From assembly GCA_002633005.1 (NCBI GenBank), contig NMRA01000155.1:429844-493843 (forward strand): 64,000 nucleotides of DNA. Reading direction: 5' to 3'. Source of the DNA: Phoronis australis. Its lineage: Eukaryota > Phoronida > Phoronidae. Position numbers and translations under genes: made by a program. Positions 12,300 through 22,768 of this stretch are shown piece by piece; within the stretch, counting starts at the first letter, position 1, and the number at the start of each line of letters is the position of its first letter. The notes beneath the pieces were generated by a model. It was not told where the DNA came from and made no database searches. It worked only from the letters and a program-made list of their open reading frames with translations.

Positions 12300-12430
12300 T
12301 TTTAAAAGGAATTAATTAGGGCCCCCGGAATTAAGTCAACAATTTGAAAATTCTAGATTTGATTAATTCAAGGAAAAAGGTGGGGTTCAGGACCCTCTTC
12401 ACCCCCTAAATCCACCTGTGGCCGCGCGCC
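12300..12430. repeat. Repeat-like segment with CCCCCTAAATCCACCTGTG end
   Basis: The segment from GGCGGAGCCAGAATTTT to CACCCCCTAAATCCACCTG resembles the G/C-rich-ended dispersed elements seen at 38430 and 41120 (CTTAAAATCTTAGATCCGCC). It carries GATTAATTC motifs and no coding capacity. It is probably a degenerate dispersed repeat; the class is unknown. Confidence 0.3.
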
Positions 12431-12843
12431 ACTCAGGCGACCATAAAATTTATCACTCCGCACGCACGTTATTCCCAGGCCTTCTCACTCAACATGCGGA
12501 TATGCAAATCACATCCGCACCGCGCTGTTGATTATGATAATTGCGTCTCGGGAGACATTAGATCTCCGTCAGTAGCCTGACATGGGAATTAATTCATCAG
12601 ACGGCATATTTCTCCATCACACAGGTGACCAACTCCCGGGGACCAGCTAACTTGGCGAGGCCAATAGCCCCCCCCCCCCACCACTGACCCGGCCCCAACA
12701 GGATCCACTAGTAGGCCTATCCCTACCAATATTGTGCCGGGTATCGGAGCCATTGAGTGACAGGACAAGTTTTCAGGGACGACGGTGGGGTCATTTTTCA
12801 TGGATTGACAATTCTTTGCATTACATTTAGAATCGGTGTACCC

Positions 12844-13034
12844 GTGATAATTTTTAATATTCACATCGGCTGGGAGGCTGGCCGCTACGGCGGCTAAGGA
12901 AAGTAGAATTTCCGTTTATTATAATTTCTCGCCCACCTTCGCAATAGCTGACTACGCAAATTCCATGAACTAATATTAGGCAACTTTTCACTCTTCAGTG
13001 ATATTCCCATAAAACGCAACATTTGGTATTAGCG
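12844..13034 (+). repeat. 191-bp direct duplication, copy 1 (beside assembly N)
   Basis: This 191-bp segment repeats almost base for base at 13041-13231. The only difference I noticed is GTGATAATTT versus GTGATCATTT near the start. The two copies are separated only by an N at 13035 and five bases. This is the pattern of two contig ends that overlap but were not merged, so the duplication is more likely an assembly artefact than biology. Confidence 0.9.
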
Positions 13035-13040
13035 NCCGCC

Positions 13041-13231
13041 GTGATCATTTTTAATATTCACATCGGCTGGGAGGCTGGCCGCTACGGCGGCTAAGGAAAG
13101 TAGAATTTCCGTTTATTATAATTTCTCGCCCACCTTCGCAATAGCTGACTACGCAAATTCCATGAACTAATATTAGGCAACTTTTCACTCTTCAGTGATA
13201 TTCCCATAAAACGCAACATTTGGTATTAGCG
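13041..13231 (+). repeat. 191-bp direct duplication, copy 2
   Basis: Near-identical to 12844-13034, with an offset of 197 bases. It follows the N at 13035. It begins GTGATCATTT and ends GGTATTAGCG. See copy 1 for the interpretation as an unmerged assembly overlap. Confidence 0.9.
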
Positions 13232-13687
13232 ATTGGGCTTAAATGCTGAAGTTTACGGTACACCGCTTCTTTAGTCTTAGGAGGTAACATAATGTAATAA
13301 TTCCGGAAACGAGTTGTCAAGCGGTCAGCAGTCGTAAGTGCGTCTTCGAGACCTTTTCACATTATTGTGTACTTCCATTATGAGCCCTGTGTTATTTCTG
13401 TGAAAGTTTTCACTGTGGAATAAAACATATTTTCTGGGCTAGCTTTCAAACTGTGTCATCTAAAAGAAAACCGATCTTGAGACGAAAATTTTACAGACGA
13501 TTTTTTATTTTTAGGAGGCACAGAACAGTTCTCACTGCCCTGCCCCTCTCCGATTCTCAGTCTCAGTCTTATTCCTGAGTGAGGTTTTTTGCCTGACAGT
13601 AGTAGGCAATGAGTCCCCGTCATAATTTGAACACATTTGTTCTGACACACCCATCTAAATCACTCGTCAAGCAGCAATTGCCTCTTG

Positions 13688-13760
13688 ACTTAATGGTTTG
13701 GATGCTCGACTATCTCGCAGGCAACCCCGGTTCGAGTCTTAGCATTGGCAAAAATTTCTA
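13688..13760 (+). repeat. tRNA-like head of a probable SINE
   Basis: The segment has an A-box-like TGGTTTGGATGCTCGA and, about 35 nt on, GGTTCGAGTCT, close to the pol III B-box consensus. The spacing suits a tRNA-derived promoter, but the acceptor-stem halves do not pair convincingly, so it is not a functional tRNA gene. A SINE head is the best reading. The 3' body was not delimited. Confidence 0.4.
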
Positions 13761-15044
13761 CATTGCCATTGGCGCACATTTAAGGCGCATCTGCTGAACG
13801 GTGGATGTAATGATTGATCGAGAACACGAGGAGAGCGGGCGGCGCGCCGGGGCTGTAAGAGCATATCCAGGACACTAGATATAGTATATAGTATCGCTAA
13901 GGATAACTTCAAGGTTTCTAGTGCATTGCTGACTGCAGCCAGGAGGCATGCCTGTTCTGCGCAAGGGGAAAGACTTCTGTGCATTACATCGTTCTTTCGT
14001 TCAGTAAAAAAGTTTTCCAGACGTGAGGGGTTCTGGACGTGCGATAACATCTGGCTCTTTTGTTAACTGCCCAGCTCAGTCTTTTTCCTATATGATAACA
14101 AGCAGGCCAATTATCTCCCAAGCTTCAAAGGAAACGTATGGTGGTTGCACGCTATACCGAACGCGTATGAACACAGTCAAACCCTGTGCATCTGTTTGGA
14201 CAGAATAGATTGTCTTAACTTCTGTTCTAGTTGGGCGGTTTTGGTGATTCAAAAACGAAACATGAACTGCATTTGACAAGGAATTCAGAAATGCTATTGG
14301 TTTAAGCTCAAATATGTTATAATTTAACTTTCATTTTTTGAAGTATTATCTGGCCGGTTAGAGGCGATAATGAAGACACCAGGTTTAGAACAGTAGGTTT
14401 ATATTTGAAGACTAAGTACCGAGAGAACTACTTCATTCATAGCAATATATGACTACGCTACATAGTAATACGATACTACAACATTTTTATCAGCCCAGCC
14501 CAGTTAGTCTAGTTACAATCTGATCGGAGGTTAGAGCAATTATCAAACAAAAGAGCACAGGCCCTCCAAGCATAAATGCCAGAATGGAGTTAATCAGTTG
14601 TGTAAGATATTGACTACGGGGGTAAACTACCCAACTTGTTGTTGGGCTATAGAATCAAACAAGTTAGGAGCAACGGGATGTCGCCGTCATGGACACATGA
14701 CTTCCGGGTGTCATTTTTACAGCCGTATAAAGCCACTCTAAATTGCTTGCTAAGTGGCAATTGCCTCTTAGCTGAATGTCTATGACATGGCCAACCATTA
14801 AAAATACATGGGGATAAAATAACAAGGCAATAAGGAGTGTTGTTGTTTCTCACCGGCTGTTAAGCAAGGAGCTATGTTTTACCTTGCCTAGCAGAACACA
14901 CTCAACACACTTGTCGCCTTTTCTTTAATCTGTTGAAAACTGCATACAATGAATGTAAAGTTTGAGCCCTACAGATGAGCACAGAAACTTTATTGTCTCT
15001 CGTTGTAGCATAATGTTACTAAGTAAAATCCTTTTTCATTTCAG

Positions 15045-15100
15045 TTGAAAAGTCTCAAGTACAAGAATGAAGAAGTATTGGGGACTCTAAGATTGACGAC
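15045..15100 (+). promoter_or_regulatory. 5' UTR part of the first coding exon of the metallopeptidase gene
   Basis: A pyrimidine-rich acceptor (tttttcatttcag) ends at 15044, and the coding ATG follows 56 bases later after an in-frame TGA. At least one upstream untranslated exon is therefore likely, but I could not place it. Confidence 0.45.
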
Positions 15101-18100
15101 ATGAAAATAAATATTCTCAACCACCAGTCAGGGGAGACAATCAGCTATGCGCTGCCAATTTTCATTGGTCATCTGGAGCCACTAGTACCATCCACCTTCA
15201 TTGCAATCTGGGTTGGTGACGCCAAGAAAAAACTGCTTTGGCCTGTCACAAATGGGAAATTTCGTGCATTAGTACGACTTCGTGAAGGCATCAATAAAGT
15301 GTTCTTCAAATGTAAAGATTCATGCCACGACTTAATACTATCATATGAAAATCCAAATGCTTGTAAGATTGTTCGACCAGTATTGATAAAGTGTTGTGAT
15401 GATGGTGGATTTATACAAGCACCGTCGTGGGAAAACAGTGGTCCAGAGTCTGCCCAGAGAAGAATTGCTTTAGGTGCACAGCTTTTGCAAACATTCACTG
15501 CTGAGAAACTTCATGATGATGGTTTAGGTCGCCACACGTTTCAGTTGGAAACAAATTCTGATGGAGAGCCACTGTGTCATATTTTTACCTCATGCTTAAA
15601 GCTTGAGGAAGCTGTCGTAAAAGATGGTGGCGAACTCTGGTGCCAGTTTGCCAAGGAGCTTGTGGAGAGTGAACAGTTCAAAGATGGCCGTGACTGCAAG
15701 TTTCTGGCATTTATGTCCTTTACGAGGTACAATTACACAGGGCCTCGTGAAAATCTACCTCAGAATTGGAGTGATTCACTGACACATACTGTTGGACACA
15801 CAGCTCTGGGTGAGTTCATTCAGATGAAAGCAAACTGCTCAGGCTCAAAAGGGGACTGTGAAGCAATGTTCGATATCCGATTTAATGGCTGTTGTTCATG
15901 CCAAAACATAAAAAGAAGTCACGAGACTGTTAGTTTTTGTGTTGGTGTGTTTGCAAGAGCATTCACATTTTGGTGGTTGATCCCACGTTCTTCATGTGCT
16001 GTAGAATGGATGGCAATAATGAATATTCGCTGAGCTTTTTAACTTCAGTCACTGGGCACTAGTCTCATCTAACTTGCCTGAAGTTTCTGAACCAGTTTGA
16101 TGCCCGTTATTCAGTGGAAAAACTGGTAATCAAACTGCTGGCATCTTATATCAGAGTATTACCCAATCGTATAATGCGCGTCCTCAGTGGATGAAATTGT
16201 GCTGCGCTCCATAGGCCCAAAATTTTTCAAAGCATTGTTGGAACAGAATTTGAATATAAAGCATGACAATGAAAAAGTGATAAAAAGTATCACTTGTCTT
16301 ACAAATGTTGCCCTGAATAGGTGAGATTTTCCCCTAATAACTTCGTGTGTTACTGCATTATGGATCCTTTTTGTGAATGCCTGTTATATCGTTAAAACTT
16401 GTTTCAACATCTGGTCAAAACCTGGTCAGAAGGCCAAGTGCAGTTGAATTGTAGTGCTTTGGATCTTTCCCCTAGGTGGGGGTGACTTGGCATTGTTTGG
16501 AACTGGCAGCTTGCACACATGGGCTGAGCGATTGGAAGATGTCACCAGGCGCTTCACAGACACTCGTAAGATTGACCCGATGAAGTTCCTGGATGATAGT
16601 GCCTACAGGTCAGTGTTGATTTGATGGTACTTCTCTCGATCAGAATAATGATTGTACGTTTTATACCTAAGAGATTTTATAGAAATTTGTATGCCTTGTG
16701 TTTAGTCATAATCTACTTGTTGACTGTCGCGCATTAGAGTTTTATTAACATGCCATATGGAGTCATGATGATATGGCGGGAAGAATTCTGTGCTGGCATT
16801 TAGGACAGTTGAGAAAAATAATCTGGACAAAACCTTCCATGCTGCACTTACGCAGTCAGCATGGCTTTGGTCTGCTCACTAATCTGGTCTATTTGAGCAT
16901 GCTAACTTTTAAATTGGTATCGTGTTGAATTTAGACTGGTCTAAATCACCCTTTGCATTGGGTTTGAAATTCTATGGTCGAAAAAGAATGCTAGTCCTCT
17001 TTCTAAGTCCATGGTGTGAAAGGCCTATTTGGCTGTCGTGTGTTTTCAAGACAAATTATAAATACCTGGTGGAGTCATAATGTTAGGCTTTTATTGACAC
17101 GCAGGTTGTTGCGGTTAATAAAGATGGTCATCCACTGTGAATACCTTGTGAGGTCTCATTCTGTTGCAGTGGCTCATTCAGATTTATGTATATGACAGAA
17201 ATGCTGCGTCGCTTTTGCAATCACCTGCCTTCGTCAATCGGAAGTTTATCAGAAAATAGTCACTTGTCCTGTGATATATCTTTTTCTGAAATGTAGTTTT
17301 TACATTTCTTTTCTGCTGCAATAATGAATCATAATTTTTTACCTTCATCTCTGCCTTCTCAGATGCACAGTAAGTTTTCAAATGAAAAGTGTCTGGGTTC
17401 GTCAAACGTATAGTGAAAACCATGTAAAAAAGCAAGCCAAAAATAACAATAACATCTGTGGGAATTCAGTTAGGTACGGAAATGTTTCTGCCAAATTCTG
17501 CCGTTTTTTTATGAGAAAAAATCTCGTCAGCTTCTTTGAAGCTTCTGATGTTGTTTTGAGTCCCCATAATTTCTGTAAATTCTAATGATTGTCTGATTTT
17601 TAAAAATTACAAAATATTTCTTCGGTGTTACTTATCTTATTATAAGGAGAAAGGAAAAATTAAAATTTCATTTGTGGGCCATACTATTCCTTAATTGGTG
17701 GGATTTTAGTGTGTATCTAATGTTCACCACAGATATAGTAGTACAGTAACCGTACTTTATATTAGACCAAGTTTGCACGCAATATTTTTATTGTCTAATT
17801 TTCCTGTTTTATCTTAGTTTCCCGTTGCACATTTTGGACTCTGAAAGTACACGTAGTTTCGCTTTAGTGATATTGGTTCGTGTTCATCATTATTTTGATT
17901 GCCAACTTTATTCACCGCAGACAGTTCCACTGGGCGAATTATGCCACAGGCCTCGGGGCATCCCTGCATGAATTAGGTCATGCATTTAACCTGGCACACA
18001 CAAGCTCGGGGATTATGGCTAGGGGATTTGACGACATGAATAAGTTCTTCACTGTTTGGGAAACACCCTGTGAGAAGAAACGTAAGGACCACAATGATTC

Positions 18101-21100
18101 AACCATCACTAGAGTAAGTGGCATGAGATTATTTTCTCTTCGACATTGCCAACATCCTGATGAAGTTAATCATCATATTTTCTGTTGGAATTCTATAAAA
18201 ATTTATCTATGACTCCAAGTTTGTTGCCTATAGAGTTCTCAGACTCTTTCTGTCAGACTATTAACAGCATAAAATATACACTAATCTCGCTCAGTCATGT
18301 TTTGTGACGAGTCACCGAGGCGGCATGACAGTTGCTGGGAAATCAGAGTGTTATTATTATTGTTAGTGGTGGTGGTAGTGGTTGTGGTTGTGGTAGTGAT
18401 GGTGTTATTAATAAGTGACTGTTGCAATTTCAGTCTTTAAAATGATCATGGTTCTTTCATGACTTTTATTGTCTCACTTCAAAGCAATTTAGTGTTAGAA
18501 AAAGATGAAGTTTCCTATTAATGTAGCTCGGAAACAATATTAGAATTTTCCATAAGTTTAGAGTAATTAATCAGTAGTTAAGTGGGGCCTTAAAAAAATG
18601 CCCAAATGTGGCTAAGTTCAGAACATCTTGTGTCAGATGGAGCTGATTGGATTCACATGAAGCTTTCAGATTGTTGATAGAACGTTCCATTTACATGAAG
18701 GGCTATCAAAAATAAGGACTTGTAATTTGTAAACCATTGCTTTTGAGATCTCAACTTCATTGTATCAAAAATTGGCCATGTTATTGATACCATTGTTTTT
18801 TTCTGTGAATACACTAATTTCTTGTGTGCTTAATTTTACTAAAAAGAAATGGTCAGGTGACCCAGTCTGTGAAAAAAAGTAAAAACTTTTAATTTTACAT
18901 GCTTCCTACTGGTTTAGACCTGTCAATAAGGTTTCACTTGAGAGGAAAACATATTATGTTACACATTCCTTGATTTGGTATATACTTTCAACTCACGTAT
19001 TTAAACTAGATTAACCCTGTAGACTTAAATATCTCAAAATACTCATTTGACCCAAAATTACTCACATGACCACCGGTCTCTGTGACTTTAAGGAAAGAAG
19101 TTTATGCTGTATTTCTGCCTGTTTCTCTATTCTCATTTAGTTGCAAGATTTTCAAAACTGCAGTCAGTTTTATTCTTTGGCCTATCTGTGTTATTGATTT
19201 TTCTTTATCATTTTAGTACTTAACAGTAAAATTCACAACAAAATGTCAAGGGAGATTTTATTTAAGACTAAATCTGACTCATATGAAGGACCAGTTCATG
19301 AAGCAGAACACCGCATAAAAATAACTTTATAGAGAACTTGAACGGTGTTTTTGAGATTTCACTTGAACATTTGTGTCAAAGGAATTTGGCCATGTTATTG
19401 CCAGACATTGTTTTGCTTTGAATGTGGTGTTCTTTTTGCTACAATCGCAACGTGTTAAAGTAACCCACTTGATGGGAGTTTGGTATAGAGAGTTGAAAAT
19501 ACTTGTCTACAGACTTTACTTTCAGGAAATACACACTTCTTTGCGTTAAAATCAGTTTTGTTGATATTCGTCTAATTACGCAGGTCCTACATGTCCTTGG
19601 TCTTGGCATTTCATGCTAAGTTGTTTTAACATGCATGTGGTTACTAGTATAGCGTATTCATTTGTGTTTCTTTATAGTTTCGCTGTACTACATTATTTCT
19701 TTATGATTTGCGGTGATTTGCTTTTCTCTCAAGCTACCTCCCAAACCGAAAGTGGCCAGTAAACCCCCACCCCTGTTAATTCAGGTGGAGACTGCATTCC
19801 AGCAAAATGTCCGTCACTCTCTGGAAACCATGACTGTATGCAACTACGATGGTACCATTACCAAAGTAACACATGAGGCAGATGGTTCACAGAAAGTTGT
19901 ACTTCTCAACGATTGCAGTGAACCTCCTTCCAGTTTGAATGGTAAGCAAGTGCAAATTGACTTAGTCACCAGGCAGACAGGCGTGTTTCTGTCGATACAA
20001 CTTTTAAGCAGCTGTCATAACTGGATCTTTTAATTTTCAAGATTTTGCTGTAGTCGTCTGAAGGAAAGGCTATGTCACATTGTGGTGCGGAACCACACTG
20101 CGTGTGATAATTTCTGCAACATTTGTAATCTGGGTAGAGTTCAGCAATGCTAGGACCTTGCTAAAGTCTAGCCAAAGACATGTGTTCTCATTTAAAATAC
20201 ACGGCAATGTCTCGCGTAATCACGCAATGTATTGCTTTTTAGAGAGGTCCTAGCATTACTGAACTCTACCCTGGTTAACAAACATCCCGATGTGTAACTC
20301 TTTAGCGCTGTAAGAGCACAAAAGTGACTTTCAAGAGTACAGGTGTGCTAGGCTTGTCATTTTGACAAAGACCAAACACAGTTTCTTTTGCTGGCTTATA
20401 CTTGAATCATTTGAATATCCCTCAGAACAAATAATTTGACGACACGACAACCGTAAAAAATTAATAAATGTGATGTACGTATGTGACAAGTGATGTGAGC
20501 TGTAGGTGAGGATGAATATTGACCACCAAATACTCTGTCACCATCTAGTAACCAGCCTTATTTCATTATGCTGCCGTTAGTGATTTGCGACAACACTTCA
20601 GACAAGCTACAACTAATGTGAAAGCTGATATATTTTAGAAAACAGAAACTTGGCCTACCCGGCCCTTGCTAATATGTAGAGACGGGTGAAGCGCCGTCAG
20701 TTTTCTGACCTGTGTTTAAATGCATGGCATACAAAGTTTAACTTACAAAATGACCAATTTGGAGACAGAGTCTGTTGAACCATAAGTTATACAGCCATTA
20801 AAAGAAACTTTGGCCAGGAGAGAAAGTGGGTAATCTTACAGTGGATGAATGTTTTGGCTATCTTGTGGCCTTAAGTTGCTAACACATTGCCGCTTTATGT
20901 TCTTGAGTCATCACCACTTTGTCCATTTGGGTGTGAGTCATCAACAGATTGCGCCCCCGTGGCTGTGACTCATCAACACATTNGTGGCTGTCACCAACAG
21001 CAGTGTAACAATGATTTGATGACTTATCTCCAACATAGTTGCTTAATAAAAATATCGAGAACAAAATATTCCAAGACAATGAAATTGATTCTGTTGTCTC

Positions 21101-22768
21101 GCTGAAAAATTTTAAAATTACATAAATCTCTGATTTGACAGAAGAATTTTTAAGTCACATTAGCAGGGCAACAGTCGTACGCAAATCTGTCCAGTTGCAG
21201 AGTGCCATCTGATGTTCGCTAGTTCATGCCTATCCTAGTTAACTGCCCGAGTTGCCAGTTCTCAGTGACGATGTCACTCAAAACCAATTCAGAATCAAGT
21301 TTGACTCAGGCATGGTTGCTGATTAATTATTGTCAAATTTTCCATTTCGCACCACTATTCAACTGACACATTATCCTTTATGGCAATGATTTATTGCCCT
21401 CTATTACTGGAAGTCCTCTGAACATTGTCCTTCTGTGGTCGTCAGACGCTGTAGCGTCTGACGACCACAGAAGGACAATGTTTGGTAATGCCCGGGGGTG
21501 ATTTTTTGTGGACGATGCTTCTCTCTCTACTGAAATGTGTGTACCCTAGTACTAAGAAAAGTAAAAATGATGAAACGTAAAATAGAACCTTTTTTGAATT
21601 TAACTACAAATCGCTCACAATTTCAAAAAGTTTCTTCATAGTGATTGGATGCCCCCCAATGTGGATGCCCCCCCACCTTTCTGCACGCTATACGTCAGAC
21701 ATCAGTATGTTGCTCTTTCCACTGTGAAGATTACAGGGGTACAGTTCCAACAAATCCGTTTTGGTGCATGCTTCATATTTGTCCATATAAAAAGAACTAG
21801 GACTAATTAACAATGCTGAGTTGCATAAGACAATTAATTAAAGTGACTGAGTTACTTGATTGTTGTATACAGGTATGTAGGCAGGTGAGGGCTTAAGAGC
21901 TGTGTGTCTTTAATGTTTACATCTTTTTAAATCAGAATTTAAGGCTTTACCTTGGGACTATACCTTTAAAAATGGACTGCTTCCAACCTCTAATAGACTA
22001 ATTAAAACTATTTTCAGCAACTAGACCTCAGGTGCTTGATCTTCAAGAGTCTTCCACATCCCCAGAGGTGCCAGTCTCTCTTACCCCCAAGTCCCCCCCT
22101 GGATTCACCACACCTGCACTCAAATCTCCTCTTCTTGAGATGGATCGACTGCGCAGCAATGAGGGTGACGCCAAATGGCACAGGTCATCCAGTGTTCTGC
22201 TGCGCTTCCACAAGTGAGATCGTTGTTTAGAATTGTTTGCAACAAATTTATACAGGTCTACATCCTGTTTATATTTACTCTGTAGTAATTTTAACTTGCT
22301 TAGTGCGTCAACGAGAAGTGTGCAATATGAAGAAACAGGAGAACATTTTGACAAGAAGTTGCACTTTTTTTTTGTTTACAAAATTTCATGCAGTTGAGCA
22401 TTATCCAGACTTCTGTACTGCTGGCTCTTGTTTTTCTCACCACACTGTTCGTGCACAGTTAATTCATTTATTCTAGATGGTTCAATGCTGTACAAGACGA
22501 TTTTAAGGGTAAACCATCATTTGATGCTGGTGTGTCTAGCTCTCCATGTGGCCTGCGCATTGTGGAAGTACGACATTCAAGTAGTGGTGACGTGGCCCAC
22601 CACTGGGAGTTCCTGCAGCCAGATCCTCCTCAAACCCACAAGCTGTCCAGGTCAAACATCAGTGAGGTTCTAAATGAGGGAGCCACACAGTTTACTGTAG
22701 TGATTGAGGATAACTGCGGGAACATCTTACGGGAAGATAATGTGCCACTCTCTAGTGTTTGTGAATAG
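15101..22768 (+). CDS. Putative zinc metallopeptidase, YIL108W-like (Metallopep family)
   Basis: Six exons splice in frame: 15101-15809, 16476-16608, 17921-18113, 19734-19941, 22018-22213 and 22477-22768 (stop TAG). They give 1731 nt, or 576 residues. Residues 297-307 read HELGHAFNLAH, an HExxHxxxxxH zinc site, followed by SGIMARG, a Met-turn-like motif (309-315). The usual metzincin Gly at the eighth position is Asn. Upstream motifs include HTVGHTALGGGDLALFG, and downstream WHRSSSVLLRFHKWF, both typical as I recall of the functionally uncharacterised family that includes yeast YIL108W. There is no signal peptide, so it is probably intracellular. The start is chosen because an in-frame TGA lies just upstream and a splice acceptor at 15044 suggests a 5' UTR exon. 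Residues ~345-470, rich in Pro and Ser, form a linker. Substrate unknown. Confidence 0.82.
16609..17920. other. Intron 2 of the metallopeptidase gene
   Basis: The 1.3-kb intron runs from gtcagt at 16609 to ccgcag at 17920, in phase 2 (AG|A). It separates the D-L-A-L-F-G region from the zinc-site exon. No gene or recognised repeat. Confidence 0.55.
18355..18412 (+). repeat. Microsatellite-like TNN/GTGGTN run
   Basis: TTATTATTATTG is followed by a run of GTGGTGGTAGTGGTTGTGG-type trinucleotides. It is a simple low-complexity repeat in intron 3 of the metallopeptidase gene. Confidence 0.7.
18595..18800 (+). repeat. Dispersed intronic repeat, copy 2
   Basis: This copy shares the ordered landmarks AGCTGATTGGATTCACATGA, AACGTTCCATTTACATGA and GGGCTATCAAAAATAAGGAC with the copy at 4965, followed by TTGGCCATGTTATTGATA. 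It lies in intron 3 of the metallopeptidase gene. Confidence 0.65.
19230..19440 (+). repeat. Dispersed intronic repeat, copy 3 (degenerate)
   Basis: It retains CTGACTCATATGAAGGACC, TTTTTGAGATTTCACTTGA and TTTGGCCATGTTATTGCCAG, landmarks of the same family. It is more diverged than the copy 0.6 kb upstream. Confidence 0.5.
20132..20271. mobile_element. Foldback MITE of 140 bp
   Basis: The ends are 34-nt inverted repeats: GGGTAGAGTTCAGCAATGCT then AGGACCTTGCTAAA on the left, matched by TTTAGAGAGGTCCTAGCATT then ACTGAACTCTACCC on the right with about three mismatches. The centre is non-coding. It lies in intron 4 of the metallopeptidase gene. Target duplications are not clear. Confidence 0.8.
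20875..20998 (+). repeat. Short degenerate tandem repeat with assembly N
   Basis: The phrase GAGTCATCA/GACTCATCA followed by AC or AG and a TTG- or TTTG-rich segment repeats about four times at 30-40-base spacing. An N lies at 20983. Collapse or misassembly here is possible. Confidence 0.45.
21421..21482. repeat. Perfect 30-bp inverted repeat with 2-nt spacer
   Basis: The left arm AACATTGTCC-TTCTGTGGTC-GTCAGACGCT (21421-21450) is followed by GT and then the exact reverse complement (21453-21482). The 62-base sequence would form a near-loopless hairpin or cruciform. It could be a very young foldback insertion or an assembly or cloning artefact. Confidence 0.95.

Larger units (their letters stand above)
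10800..14850. mobile_element. About 4-kb structure flanked by 0.6-0.9-kb inverted repeats
   Basis: The left arm (about 10800-11500) is an inverted, diverged copy of the right arm (about 13960-14850). Examples: TAGCCCAACAACAAGTTGGG at 10970 and its complement at 14633-14652; TAACTCCATTGTGGCATTTA and its complement near 14572; GATAATTGGCCTGCTTGTT at 11334 and its complement near 14100. The right arm carries about 140 extra bases (14336-14478) absent on the left. The centre (about 11500-13960) holds a local duplication beside an N and a tRNA-like SINE head. The structure could be a long-TIR or foldback transposon, or an inverted segmental duplication. A protein-like stretch in the right arm (minus strand, 14088-14279) has a stop in its left-arm counterpart, suggesting decayed coding sequence that I cannot identify. 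Confidence 0.6.

Noticed and set aside
15810-16033. Open frame continuing past the first metallopeptidase exon
   Set aside because: A GTGAGT donor at 15810 joins in phase to GTGGGGGTGAC at 16476 and gives the family motif ALGGGDLALFG. The continuation is intron read-through.
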